From DASSUW01 sp963789005 (lineage in GTDB: Bacteria; Actinomycetota; Thermoleophilia; Solirubrobacterales; Solirubrobacteraceae), in NCBI GenBank assembly GCA_963789005.1, contig CAWBIZ010000002.1, positions 509,478-573,477 on the forward strand: DNA of 64,000 nucleotides. The letters run 5' to 3'. Position numbers and translations under genes: made by a program. This document shows, piece after piece, positions 42,739 through 51,356 of the stretch. The number at the start of each line of letters is the position of its first letter. Position 1 is the stretch's first letter. Under the pieces are notes generated by a model, which was not told the origin of the DNA, did not search any database, and saw nothing but the letters and a program-made list of their open reading frames with translations.

Positions 42739-44904
42739 ATGGTTCGCGTGCGCGTCGTCGACGAGGGTCACAACGTCGAGCTGCGGCTCAATTTCCACGG
42801 GCAGGAGTCCGTCGTGTTCGCGTTCCCCTACCGCGCGGACGTCGTGGATGCCGTGCGCGCCATCCCCGGCCGGCGGTTCGACTGGGAGGCCAAGGAGTGG
42901 TGGGCGCCGCGCGCTGACGCGACCGCGCCCTACGTCAAGGGCGTGCTCGAGCGGTTCCCGCAGCTGACGGTCGCGGACGACGTGCAGGCGTGGCTGGCGC
43001 GGGCGGTCAAGGGCTGGGTCGGCCGGGTGAGCGCGGGCAAGCTCTCGGGCGAGGGCCGGTTCGCGATGGACAAGATCTCCGGCGAGCTGCCCGAGTCCCT
43101 GGCGGAGGTGGCGGTCGACGCGGGCGGGCGCGCGTGGGTGCCGTTCACGCAGGCGGTCGCGGAGGAGCTGCTGGAGATGTCCGGCGCACGGCTCGATCCG
43201 CGCGCGCTGCGCTGCGCTTCGCGCTTGCAGGTCGGTCAGGTCCCGCCACCGGCGACGCTCGCGCTCGTCGAGAGCGTCGGCGAGCCGCGCTTCACGCTCG
43301 ACGTCAACTGGGATCCGGAGACGATCCCTGCGTTCCTCGAGCTGCCGGCGTGCGAGGCCCACGGCCGCTCGCTGCCCGTCGACCCGTACCTGCTCGAGCC
43401 GCTCGAGCACTACCTGCGGGTCTACGGGGTCGAGCCGGCGCCGAACGCCCGCGAGGTGCTCGACCGGCTGCGGACCGAGCACGAGCAGGCGATCGACGGC
43501 GTTCGGCGCTCGCGGGCGCACGACGGGCCGTCGCTGGAGATCGAGTCGCGGCTGGGCGGCGTGCTGCGGCCGTTCCAGCGGGCCGGCGTGGCGTATGCGC
43601 TCGACGCGCGGCGGGCGTTCCTGGCGGACGAGCAGGGGCTGGGCAAGACGGTGCAGGCGCTGGCGGCGCTCGAGGCCGACGACGCCTTCCCGGCCGTCGT
43701 CGTCTGCCCGGCGTCGCTGAAGCTCAACTGGCGGCGGGAGATCGAGCACTGGCTCCCGCACCGGTCGGTGACGGTGGTGTCGGGCACCGGGAAGGTCGCC
43801 GAGGCGGCCGAGATCACGGTCATCAACTACGACATCGTGCACGCGCACCGGACGCGGCTGGCGCTGCGTCGGCCGAAGGCGCTCGTGCTCGACGAGTCGC
43901 ACTACGTCAAGAACCCGCGCGCCAAGCGCACGCAGGCGGTGCGGCGGCTGGCCGAGGCGCTGGCGCCGGAAGCGCTGCGGCTGGCGTTGACGGGCACGCC
44001 GGTGATGAACCACGCCGAGGAGCTGATCCCCCAGCTGCGGGTGCTCGGCCGGCTCGAGGACTTCGGCAGCGGCGCACGCTTCGCGCGGCGCTTCCAGGGC
44101 GTGGGGGCGGAGGAGCGGATCCACTGGCACCTGCGCCGCCGCTGCTTCGTCCGGCGCCTGAAGGCCGACGTGCTGCCCCAGCTCCCGGCCAAGCGCCAGG
44201 TGGTGGTGCCGGTGGCGCTGGACAACGAGCGCGAGTACCGGCAGGCCGAGCACGACGTCGTCGCCTGGCTGCGCGAGCAGCCGCTCGACCTCGGCGAGCT
44301 CGAGGCGCGCGTGGCCGCGGCCCTGCGGGCGGAGCGGCTGGCGCAGCTGAACGTCCTGAAGCGGCTCGCGGCGCGCGGGAAGACGGGCCCGGCGCTGGCG
44401 TGGATCGACGACTTCCTGGCCTCGGACGAGCCGCTCGTCGTGTTCTGCGGCCACCGCGAGGTGCAGGATCTGGTGCTCGAGCGCTTCCCGGACGCGGCGC
44501 ACCTGCTCGGCCGCGACTCGGTCGAGCAGCGGGAGGCCGCCGTGCAGGCGTTCCAGGATCCGGCGGGGCCGCAGCTGATCGTGTGCTCGACGCGCGTCGG
44601 CGCGCAGGGGATCACGCTCACGCGCGCCTCCAACGTCGCGTTCCTCGACCTCGAGTGGACCCCGGCGATCCACGACCAGGCCGAGGACCGCTGCCACCGG
44701 ATCGGCCAGCACGACGCGGTCACCGCCTGGTACCTGCTGGCGGCCGAGACGATCGACGAGACGATGATCGAGCTCATCGCCCGCAAGCGCGGGATCGTCG
44801 GCGCGGTCACCGACGGCCGGCGCGACGAGTCCGAGGCGCTCGTCCAGGCCGTCGTCCGCGAGCTCCGCGGCGGCGTGCCGCGGCGCCGCCTGCGCGTGGC
44901 CTGA
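42739..44904 (+). CDS. SNF2-family DNA helicase with HARP-like N-terminus (SMARCAL1-type)
   Basis: A 721-residue SF2 translocase. Residues about 5-75 resemble the HARP module of SMARCAL1 (FAFPYRADVVDAVRAIPGRR, then a Trp-rich KEWWAP). The ATPase core starts near residue 275: FLADEQGLGKTVQALAAL (Walker A), VLDESHYVKNPRA (DESH box), LTGTPVMNH (III), STRVGAQGITLTRA (V) and EDRCHRIGQHDAV (VI). Eukaryotic relatives anneal RPA-coated DNA; bacterial ones are little studied. Start ATG at 42739, 61 nt from the divergent RTX gene. A Swi2/Snf2 repair helicase is certain, while the annealing role is inferred. Confidence 0.88.
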   Translation: MVRVRVVDEGHNVELRLNFHGQESVVFAFPYRADVVDAVRAIPGRRFDWEAKEWWAPRADATAPYVKGVLERFPQLTVADDVQAWLARAVKGWVGRVSAGKLSGEGRFAMDKISGELPESLAEVAVDAGGRAWVPFTQAVAEELLEMSGARLDPRALRCASRLQVGQVPPPATLALVESVGEPRFTLDVNWDPETIPAFLELPACEAHGRSLPVDPYLLEPLEHYLRVYGVEPAPNAREVLDRLRTEHEQAIDGVRRSRAHDGPSLEIESRLGGVLRPFQRAGVAYALDARRAFLADEQGLGKTVQALAALEADDAFPAVVVCPASLKLNWRREIEHWLPHRSVTVVSGTGKVAEAAEITVINYDIVHAHRTRLALRRPKALVLDESHYVKNPRAKRTQAVRRLAEALAPEALRLALTGTPVMNHAEELIPQLRVLGRLEDFGSGARFARRFQGVGAEERIHWHLRRRCFVRRLKADVLPQLPAKRQVVVPVALDNEREYRQAEHDVVAWLREQPLDLGELEARVAAALRAERLAQLNVLKRLAARGKTGPALAWIDDFLASDEPLVVFCGHREVQDLVLERFPDAAHLLGRDSVEQREAAVQAFQDPAGPQLIVCSTRVGAQGITLTRASNVAFLDLEWTPAIHDQAEDRCHRIGQHDAVTAWYLLAAETIDETMIELIARKRGIVGAVTDGRRDESEALVQAVVRELRGGVPRRRLRVA

Positions 44905-44942
44905 GCTCCGGGCGCAGGCGCGCGCCTGCGCGCGGCCGGAGC
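44905..44942. terminator. strong hairpin after the SNF2 gene
   Basis: A perfect 20-nt palindrome, GCGCAGGCGCGCGCCTGCGC (44912-44931), lies inside a second stem, GCTCCGG (44905-44911) with CCGGAGC (44936-44942). It begins two bases after the TGA at 44902-44904. No T-tract follows, as is common in very GC-rich genomes. Likely transcription terminator. Confidence 0.6.
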
Positions 44943-44995
44943 GCCGCGCGCGGATGCCGCCCCGCCGGAGCGCCGTGGCGCGGGTGCCGCCCCGC
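44937..44995 (+). repeat. two tandem copies of a 29-30 bp sequence
   Basis: CGGAGCGCCG followed by GCGCGG and TGCCGCCCCGC occurs at 44937-44965 and again at 44966-44995 with a few changes. It directly follows and partly uses the terminator stem. Non-coding as far as can be seen; the following 90 bp to 45082 hold nothing I recognise apart from GC-rich sequence. Confidence 0.65.
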
Positions 44996-45082
44996 GCCGT
45001 CTCTCGCCGCGGGTTAGGAGTCGTTGCGCGCGGTTACGGCGTCGTGCCGGGCCGCCCGCGCCGGTGGCACCGTTGCGCCGGG

Positions 45083-45575
45083 ATGCGGACCGTCGCTTGC
45101 CTGGCGCTCCTCACCGCGGCGTCGGTCGCGCTGCGGACCGGGACGCTGGGGTCGGGGTACTGGATCGACGAGGCGATCGCGGTCGGCATCGCGTCGCACG
45201 ACGCGGCCGAGATCCCGGCGCTGCTGCGCCAGGACGGCTCGCCGCCGCTGCACTACCTGCTCCTGCACGGCTGGATGGCGCTGGCCGGCACCGGGGAGGC
45301 GGCGACGCGGTCGCTCTCGCTGCTGATCGCCGGGCTGGCCGTGCCGACCGCGTGGTGGGCCGCGGCGGCCGTCGCCGGCCGGCGCTCGTGGGCGCGGCCG
45401 TCGCGCTCGCCTACGCGCCGTGGAGCCGGGCGGTCCGCGCCCGCACGCGCGGGTGGCGTGCCGCCGTCCGAGCCGACCCACGACTGCGCTTCGTCGTCCA
45501 GACGGGCCGCCCGGATCAACGCTTCCGCAGCGCTGTACGCGCGGAGCTCTACGAGGTGCGGGCCCACCACGGCCG
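45083..45575 (+). pseudogene. remnant of a membrane glycosyltransferase (GT39/83, ArnT/PMT-like)
   Basis: The first about 100 codons (from ATG 45083) resemble the start of a dolichol-phosphate-mannose-type glycosyltransferase: a first membrane helix, GYWIDEAIAVGIASHD with the conserved Asp-Glu, and RQDGSPPLHYLLLHGW. Near 45380 the sense continues in another frame (PALVGAAVALAYAPW), then jumps to what looks like a protein C-terminus (RLRFVVQTGRPDQRF, ELYEVRAHHG). About 350 residues of membrane domain are missing. So one frameshift and an internal deletion have destroyed the gene. Confidence 0.65.
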
Positions 45576-45812
45576 CCGGGCGCCGGCGGCGAGGGCATCG
45601 ACGCTCGCGAGGAGCGCGGTCGTCGGGCAGGGGGGGCGAGCGGCGGCGAGCAGAGCGAGCGCGCGACGCTGACATTCGAGCGCGGCGGCCAGCGCCGGAT
45701 CGCCCGCGACGCGCGCCTCGAGCTCGGCGCGCAGGCACGGGCGCAGGCAGTCGTCGGCGAGCGCGACGAGATCGGCCTCGTCGGCCGGATGGAGTGCGAG
45801 CGGCTCGGACAT
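45549..45812 (-). pseudogene. truncated anti-sigma-factor-like protein
   Basis: An 87-residue ORF starting MSEPLALHPADEADLVALAD with a following ELEARVAGDPALAAALECQR, the usual N-terminal cytosolic zone of actinobacterial ECF anti-sigma factors. It stops after ARRPWWARTS, before the membrane helix and outer domain expected of the family, and no sigma factor gene lies upstream. Its 3' end runs into the broken glycosyltransferase, so both genes may have been cut by the same deletion. An alternative ATG at 45848 adds 12 residues. Confidence 0.5.
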
Positions 45813-45934
45813 CCCCTGTTCCCAAGGACGCCCCTCTGCCGGCGACATTCCACGAACCTAAGGAGGTCTGACCCCTTTGGGAGGCTGGTTGAGGGGTTGG
45901 CGGTGTGGCGGGCGGTCGGCGGTAGGCTCGGCGC

Positions 45935-46510
45935 GTGGAACGTGAGGCGCTTCTCTCCGGCCTCGTGCATCCGGGCGGTCGCGAGCCCGCGCCGGAGCCG
46001 CTGCGCGTCGTGCAGGCGTTCGTCAACACCGTCGATCGCGAGCATGGGCCGGATCTGGTCGCGGACGCTGCGGGGCTTGAGGAGTGGCTCGCGCGGCATG
46101 AGCTCGCCTCGCCGGTGCGCGCGGGCGAGGAGGAGACCGCGCGCGCGGTCCGCGAGGCGCTGCGGTCATTGCTGTGGGCGAACACCGGGGAGCCGTACGA
46201 CGCCGCGGCCGTGGACGTTCTCGCCGGGGCCGCGCGGCGTGCGCGGCTCGAGCCGACGTTCGCTCCTGGCGATGCCGCGCTCATCCCGCGCGCGGATGGG
46301 GTGGACGGGGCGATCGGCCGGCTGCTCGCGGTCGCGTTCGCGGCGATGCTCGACGGCAGCTGGAGGCGGCTCAAGGCGTGCCCCGGGCACCGCTGCGGCT
46401 GGGCGTTCTACGACCGCTCGACCAACGCGAGCGCCACCTGGTGCTCGATGCAGGTCTGCGGCGGCCGCGCGAAAGCAGGGGCGTATTACCGCCGCCGCCG
46501 CGGCGCCTGA
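45935..46510 (+). CDS. CGNR zinc-finger / ABATE-domain regulator
   Basis: A 191-residue protein. The N-terminal ABATE-like domain contains ALRVVQAFVNTVD-like sequence (LRVVQAFVNTVDREHGPDLV) and a helix-rich middle. The C-terminal zinc finger has CPGHRCGWAFYD, then WCSMQVCGGRAKA, matching the CGNR finger except that the namesake CGNR reads CGGR. Such proteins are stress-linked putative transcription regulators. GTG at 45935 is the first start after the decayed locus. Alone in its transcript unit. Confidence 0.88.
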   Translation: MEREALLSGLVHPGGREPAPEPLRVVQAFVNTVDREHGPDLVADAAGLEEWLARHELASPVRAGEEETARAVREALRSLLWANTGEPYDAAAVDVLAGAARRARLEPTFAPGDAALIPRADGVDGAIGRLLAVAFAAMLDGSWRRLKACPGHRCGWAFYDRSTNASATWCSMQVCGGRAKAGAYYRRRRGA

Positions 46511-46564
46511 AAGATCTGATTCAGGCGCACTGTCACTGCGAGGCCTCTGCGAGGGTCCGGTGCG

Positions 46565-47509
46565 ATGGTCCGACGGCTACTCGTCGCCGCGGCCCTGCTG
46601 GTCGTGGTGACGGCCGCGACGGCGTCCGACGCCGCCGCTCGCGCGCCCCGCTCGGGCGCCGCCGCCGTGCGCTCCGACCCGGCGGCCGAGCGCTCCTCGA
46701 TCGCGGTCGCCGCGCGCCAGTCGCGCGGGCATGCGGGCGTCGCCGCGCTGCAGGTCGCGCTGCGGGCACGACGGCTGTACGCGGGCACGGTCGACGGGGT
46801 GACCGGGCCGATGACGCGCAACGCGGTTCGCCGCCTCCAGGCGCGCCGCGGCCTCGCGGTCGACGGGGTCGCCGGCCCGCAGACGCGGCGCGCGCTGGGG
46901 TGGCGGGGCCGGCATCTGCTCGGCTCGCGCGTGATCGCTCCCGGCGCGCGCGGCTGGGACGTCGCCGCGCTGCAGTTCCTGCTCGCCTGGCAGGGATTCC
47001 CGTCCGGCGGGTTCGACGGCGAGCTCGGGCCGCGCGGCACCGCCGCGCTCCGCCGCTTCCAGGCGTGGGCGGGCCTCGGCGTCGACGGCCTCGCCGGGCC
47101 GGGAACGCTCGCCGCCGTCCGGCGCCCGCCGCGCCGCTCGCCGCTGCGCTTCCTGGCCCCCGTCGGCGGGTTCCCGACCGACGGCTTCGGCCCCCGCGGC
47201 GGCGCGTTCCACACCGGCCTCGACTACCCCCAGCCCCACGGCGCCGTCGTCGGAGCCGCCGGACGCGGCTGCGTGACCTCGGCGGGCTGGGACCCGGGCG
47301 GCTACGGCAACCTCGTCGTCATCCAGCACCGGATGGGGATGACGAGCTGGTACGCGCACCTGTCCCGGATCCGCGTGCGCGTCGGCACGTGCCTGGTGGC
47401 CGGCCGGATCATCGGCCGCGTGGGGTCCACGGGGAACGCGACGGGCCCGCACCTGCACTTCGAGCTGCGGGTCCGCGGCGCTCCGCTCGATCCGTTGAGC
47501 GGGCTCTAG
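46565..47509 (+). CDS. secreted M23 peptidase with two peptidoglycan-binding domains
   Basis: A 314-residue cell-wall hydrolase candidate. Signal peptide about residues 1-26. Two PG_binding_1 repeats follow: GVAALQVALRARRLYAGTVD with AVRRLQARRGLAVDGVAGP (about 57-110), and DVAALQFLLAWQGFPSGGFD with ALRRFQAWAGLGVDGLAGP (about 130-180). The LytM domain has FHTGLDYPQP (HxxxD zinc ligands), SWYAHLS and HLHFELRV (HxH). All zinc ligands are present, so it should be an active endopeptidase of peptidoglycan cross-links. Confidence 0.93.
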   Translation: MVRRLLVAAALLVVVTAATASDAAARAPRSGAAAVRSDPAAERSSIAVAARQSRGHAGVAALQVALRARRLYAGTVDGVTGPMTRNAVRRLQARRGLAVDGVAGPQTRRALGWRGRHLLGSRVIAPGARGWDVAALQFLLAWQGFPSGGFDGELGPRGTAALRRFQAWAGLGVDGLAGPGTLAAVRRPPRRSPLRFLAPVGGFPTDGFGPRGGAFHTGLDYPQPHGAVVGAAGRGCVTSAGWDPGGYGNLVVIQHRMGMTSWYAHLSRIRVRVGTCLVAGRIIGRVGSTGNATGPHLHFELRVRGAPLDPLSGL

Positions 47510-47516
47510 AAGACGG

Positions 47517-48098
47517 CTAGTCCTGCAGGGCGAACACGACTCGCACGACGGCGGTCACGATCTGCTCTCGCGGCCGCACGTCCGGGGCGCGGGACATCGC
47601 GACCGCCTCGAATCCGTGAATGTCGTCGGGCTGCTCCTCGACGGCCAGCACCGGGCCCAGGCTCCGCTCGGCGGCCTCAGCGAGCCGCTCCGCCTTGCGC
47701 CGCGCGTCGGCCACCGCATCGCCGAGCAGCGCGGCCTGCGCCGCCTCCGCGCCCTCGTACTCGAACCACGGCCCGTGGAGACGGTTGGCGCCGGCGGCCA
47801 TCGCCGCCTGGGCCACCTCGCCGGCCCGGGCGGCGGACGCTCGCACGCGGACAGCGCCGATCGCCTCGGCTCCCGCCGGGCCGCGCTCCTCGAAACGTGG
47901 CTGGACGACGACCGCCTCGCTGGCCACGTCGCCGACCGCCGTGAGCCGCTCGACCAGCGCGTTCAACCGCGCCGAGCAGCGCTCGAACGCCGCGCGCGGG
48001 TCGTCGTCGGCCTCGACCGTCTCGGCGCGCCACGTCGCCGCTCCGGGGGCCAGCGCGCGGCTGGCGGACCCGGTGACGGTGACGTGGTCGCCCGTCAC
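47517..48098 (-). CDS. SIMPL-domain (DUF541) protein
   Basis: A 193-residue protein starting DHVTVTGSASRALAPGAATW, the usual SIMPL opening (VTGxG). Other family marks: VVQPRFEE, GAVRVRASAARAGEVAQAAM, GPWFEYEGAEAAQAALLGDA and ARRKAERLAEAAERSLGPVLAVEEQ. Unlike most SIMPL proteins it has no signal peptide from the GTG at 48098, so it may be cytosolic. It is coupled by GTGA to the didomain SDR. Function unknown for the family. Confidence 0.85.
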   Translation of the reverse strand: MTGDHVTVTGSASRALAPGAATWRAETVEADDDPRAAFERCSARLNALVERLTAVGDVASEAVVVQPRFEERGPAGAEAIGAVRVRASAARAGEVAQAAMAAGANRLHGPWFEYEGAEAAQAALLGDAVADARRKAERLAEAAERSLGPVLAVEEQPDDIHGFEAVAMSRAPDVRPREQIVTAVVRVVFALQD

Positions 48099-50059
48099 CA
48101 GTGGACGCCCCGCATGAGGTAGGCGAGCGCGGTCGCCTCGCCCGAGGCCTTCTCGCTGTCGTCCTTCTTCCCGCTCGCCGCGGCCGACTCCGGGAACACC
48201 TTGTAGGCCATGTGCAGGATCTGGTCGACGGCCTTCGGCGCCAGCGCGTAGGCGACCTCGCCGAACGTGCCGAGCCGCGTGTTGATCTGCTTCGGCTTCG
48301 CCCGGATCGCCTCGCAGATGATGTCGGCCGCCTCGTCCGGGGAGATCGTCGGGAACGAGTCGTAGATCTTGGTCGGCGCGATCATCGGCGTCCGCACCAG
48401 CGGCATGTGGATGGTGGTGAACGTCACGCCGTCGCCGATCATCTCCGACGAGACGACGCGCGTGAACGCGTCGAGTGCCGACTTCGAGGCCACGTAGGCG
48501 GAGAAGCGCGGCGGGTTGGTCTGCACGCCGATCGAGGACACGTTGATGACGTGGCCGGAGCGGCGCTCGCGCATGTGCGGCAGCAGCCCGAGCATGAGCT
48601 TGACCGGCGACAGGTAGTTGAGGCCGACGGTCCGCTCGTAGTCGTGGAAGCGGTCGTAGGAGAGCGACACCGAGCGGCGGATCGAGCGGCCGGCGTTGTT
48701 GACGAGCATGTCGATCGCGGGATGGTCGGAGAGCATCCGCTCCACGAGCTCCTCGATCGCGTCGTAGTCGGACAGGTCGCACGAGTAGACGTACGCGGTG
48801 CCCCCGGAAGACTCGATCTCCGCCTTGACCTCGTCGAGCTTCTCCTGCGTGCGGGCGACCAGCAGCGGGATCCCGCCCGCTGCCGCGATCTTCAGCGCCG
48901 CCGCGCGGCCGATCCCGCTCGACGCCCCCGTGATGACCACGGTGCGACCGTTGACCGCACCCTCGAACGAGCGGTCCTTGAACAGGTCGGGGTCGAGGTT
49001 GCGCTCCCAGTAGTCCCACAGCTTGACGGCGTAGGTGTCGAGCTTCGGCAGCTCGATCCCCGAGCCGGCCAGCGCGCGGGCCGTGTCGCGGGCGTCGAAG
49101 CGCGTGCGCAGCTCGGCGTTCTGGATCGCCTCCTCGGGGATGCCGAGGTCGTCGAGGAAGCTGCGCTTGATCCCCTGCAGCGCGGGGATCTTCATCGCGT
49201 ACGAGAGGACGCCCTTCGGCAGCATGTCGGTCATCCGCTTGTCGACGCGCATGACCGCGTGTGGCGCGTGCGCGGCGCCCGCGAAGGTGTTGAGCACGTC
49301 GCCCGACTTCGGCGGCTTCGGGTCGACGATGTGGAACGCCTGCCCGTCGAGCCCGTCCTGGTGGGCGATGTGGTCGACCGCGGCGGCCACGTAGTCGACC
49401 GGCACGAGGTTGGTACGCCCGAACTCGAGCGAGACCAGCGGGAACCACTCCGGCAGCGCGTGGCGGAGCTTCTGGATCGCCTTGAAGAAGTAGTAGGGGC
49501 CGTCGACCTTGTCCATCTCGCCGGTCTGCGAGTTGCCGACCACGAGCGACGGGCGGTAGACGCGCCACGGGACCTTGACCCGCTCGCGGACGAGCTTCTC
49601 GGACTCGTACTTGGTGCGGTGGTAGGGGGTCGGGAGCTCCTGGCCCTCGTCGAAGTCGTCCTCGGTGAAGTGGCCGTCGTAGCGGCCGGCGACGGCGATC
49701 GAGGACATGTGGTGGAAGCGGCCCGCGCCGAGCTCGTTGGCGACGTCGACGACGTGCTGCGTGCCTGCGACGTTGACCGCCGCGTTGTGCTCCTCGCCCG
49801 CCGCGATGTCGTAGACCGCGCCGAGGTGGAACACGTGGTCGACGCCCTTCAGGCGCTCCCGGGCCTCGCCGTCGAGCCCGAGCCCCGGCTGCGTGAGGTC
49901 GCCGAACACCGGCTTGACGCGGTCCGAGCCCTTCCAGCGGTCGAGCCTGCCGGCCGACGCCTCGCGCACGAGCACATGGATGTCGCCGTCCCGCTCGAGC
50001 AGGCGCTCGACGAGATGGCGACCGATGAACCCGGTCGCGCCGGTGACGAAGTAACTCAA
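48095..50059 (-). CDS. two-domain SDR: fatty-acyl-reductase-like epimerase domain fused to a classical SDR (AcrA1-like)
   Basis: A 654-residue fusion. Residues 1-370 are an extended SDR with YFVTGATGFIGRHLVERLLE, a YHRTKYESEK catalytic motif (YxxxK) and a reductase-like VPVDYVAAAVDHI. Residues 390-654 are a classical SDR with VVITGASSGIGRAAALKIA, LVNNAGRSIRRS, INVSSIG and YVASKSALDAF. Mycobacterial acyl-CoA reductases such as AcrA1 have the same order and length, so fatty-acyl reduction to alcohol or a wax-type lipid is likely. The start TTG at 50059 follows GGAGGAGG. Confidence 0.85.
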   Translation of the reverse strand: MSYFVTGATGFIGRHLVERLLERDGDIHVLVREASAGRLDRWKGSDRVKPVFGDLTQPGLGLDGEARERLKGVDHVFHLGAVYDIAAGEEHNAAVNVAGTQHVVDVANELGAGRFHHMSSIAVAGRYDGHFTEDDFDEGQELPTPYHRTKYESEKLVRERVKVPWRVYRPSLVVGNSQTGEMDKVDGPYYFFKAIQKLRHALPEWFPLVSLEFGRTNLVPVDYVAAAVDHIAHQDGLDGQAFHIVDPKPPKSGDVLNTFAGAAHAPHAVMRVDKRMTDMLPKGVLSYAMKIPALQGIKRSFLDDLGIPEEAIQNAELRTRFDARDTARALAGSGIELPKLDTYAVKLWDYWERNLDPDLFKDRSFEGAVNGRTVVITGASSGIGRAAALKIAAAGGIPLLVARTQEKLDEVKAEIESSGGTAYVYSCDLSDYDAIEELVERMLSDHPAIDMLVNNAGRSIRRSVSLSYDRFHDYERTVGLNYLSPVKLMLGLLPHMRERRSGHVINVSSIGVQTNPPRFSAYVASKSALDAFTRVVSSEMIGDGVTFTTIHMPLVRTPMIAPTKIYDSFPTISPDEAADIICEAIRAKPKQINTRLGTFGEVAYALAPKAVDQILHMAYKVFPESAAASGKKDDSEKASGEATALAYLMRGVHW

Positions 50060-50091
50060 AGCTCTGCCTCCTCCGGGAACGTCCGCGAACC

Positions 50092-50814
50092 CTATCCCTG
50101 TTCCGAGAACCGGCGCGCACCGTCGAGCGCGTCGCCGAGCCGCTCGCTGCCGAGCCGGGCCTCGAGCGCGAGCCCGCCGGCCAGCGGGAGGCCGAGCGCG
50201 GCGTGGGCGGCCTCGCGGTCGCTCAGCAGCGTGGCCTGCGGGAGGGCGGCGATCGCCTCGGCCAGCTCCAGCGCGCGCTCGACCTCGCGGCCGTCCGCCA
50301 CCAGCTCGCCGACGAGGCCGATCGACAGCGCCTCCTGCGCCTCCACCACGCGACCCGTGAGGATCAGATCGAGCGCGCGGCCGAGCCCGATCACGCGCGG
50401 CAGCCGCTGCGTGCCGCCGTCGAGCAGCGGCACGCCCCAGCGCCGCTCGAGGCAGCCGAAGCGCGCGCCCTCGGCCGCCACCCGCAGGTCGCACCACAGC
50501 GCGAGCTCGAGCCCGCCGGCCACGCACCAGCCGCCGATCGCGGCGATCGCCGGCTTGACCGGGGTGAGGCGGGTGAACCCCATCGGCCCCGCCGGGGCGT
50601 CGACGTCGAGCGTCTCGAGCGCCTTCAGGTCGGCGCCCGCGCAGAACGTGCCGCCTGCGCCGGCGAGCACGAGCACGTGCGCGTCGTCGTCGGCCGCGAA
50701 GCGCTCGTAGGCCTCGAGCAGCGCCGCCGCGGTCGGCCCGTCGACCGCGTTGCGCCGTTCCGGGCGGTCGATCGTCACCAGCGCCGCGGCGCTTCGTCGC
50801 TCGTAGTGCACCAT
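50092..50814 (-). CDS. enoyl-CoA hydratase/isomerase family protein
   Basis: A 240-residue crotonase-fold enzyme. AALVTIDRPERRNAVDG opens the fold, GAGGTFCAGADLKALE is the first oxyanion loop, and AIGGWCVAGGLELALWCD the second; LERRWGVPLLDGGTQRLPR covers the region of the catalytic Glu, where one Glu is replaced by the Asp of LLDGG. It likely works on a fatty acyl-CoA with the downstream SDR. ATG at 50814 overlaps the divergent aac(2') start inside CCATGG. Confidence 0.88.
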   Translation of the reverse strand: MVHYERRSAAALVTIDRPERRNAVDGPTAAALLEAYERFAADDDAHVLVLAGAGGTFCAGADLKALETLDVDAPAGPMGFTRLTPVKPAIAAIGGWCVAGGLELALWCDLRVAAEGARFGCLERRWGVPLLDGGTQRLPRVIGLGRALDLILTGRVVEAQEALSIGLVGELVADGREVERALELAEAIAALPQATLLSDREAAHAALGLPLAGGLALEARLGSERLGDALDGARRFSEQG

Positions 50815-51349
50815 GGGGGAGATGATCCAGGTCGCCCACACCGCCGACGTCGATCCCGCGACGCTACGGGCTGCGCGTGCCCTGCTCGAGCGCGTCTTCG
50901 AGGGCGACTTCGAGGACTCCGACTGGGAGCACTCGCTCGGCGGCATGCACGCGCTGGCGTGGGAAGGGGACGAGCTCGTCGGCCACGCGTCGCTGATCCA
51001 GCGCCGGCTCCTGCACCGCGGCCGGGCGCTGCGCGCGGGCTACGTCGAGGGAGTCGGCGTCCGCGCCGACCGCCAGCGACGCGGCCACGCCGCGGCGATG
51101 ATGGAGGCGCTGGAGCGCATCATCGGCGCGGCCTACGACCTCGGGGCACTGGGCGCGAGCGACGACGGCGCGAGGCTCTACGAGGCCCGCGGCTGGCAGC
51201 GCTGGCGGGGCCCGACCTCCGCCATCACGCCCGAAGGCGTGATCCGCACCGCCGAGGAGGACGGCTGCATCTACGTGCTCCCGGGAGCCGCCGAGCTCGA
51301 CCTCGGAGGCGAGCTCACGTGCGATTGGCGCGACGGCGACGTCTGGTGA
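50813..51349 (+). CDS. aac(2')-I: aminoglycoside 2'-N-acetyltransferase, AAC(2')-I family
   Basis: A 178-residue GNAT enzyme acetylating the 2'-amino group of aminoglycosides, or a native substrate. The resemblance to mycobacterial AAC(2')-I is strong throughout: VAHTADVDPATLRAARALL, DSDWEHSLGGMHALAWEG, IQRRLLHRGRALRAGYVEGV, the CoA loop GVRADRQRRGHAAAMMEA, LYEARGWQRWRGPTS and the closing ELTCDWRDGDVW. The ATG at 50813 overlaps the enoyl-CoA hydratase ATG. The ATG at 50822 lies too close to GGGGGAG to be better. In mycobacteria these genes are chromosomal and often do not confer resistance. Confidence 0.92.
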   Translation: MGEMIQVAHTADVDPATLRAARALLERVFEGDFEDSDWEHSLGGMHALAWEGDELVGHASLIQRRLLHRGRALRAGYVEGVGVRADRQRRGHAAAMMEALERIIGAAYDLGALGASDDGARLYEARGWQRWRGPTSAITPEGVIRTAEEDGCIYVLPGAAELDLGGELTCDWRDGDVW

Positions 51350-51356
51350 AAAGCTG

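Noticed and set aside
48095..50839. A 914-residue protein fusing the SDR to sequence over the enoyl-CoA hydratase
   Set aside because: The extra front is out-of-frame shadow of the hydratase gene; a TTG with GGAGGAGG at 50059 gives the family N-terminus.
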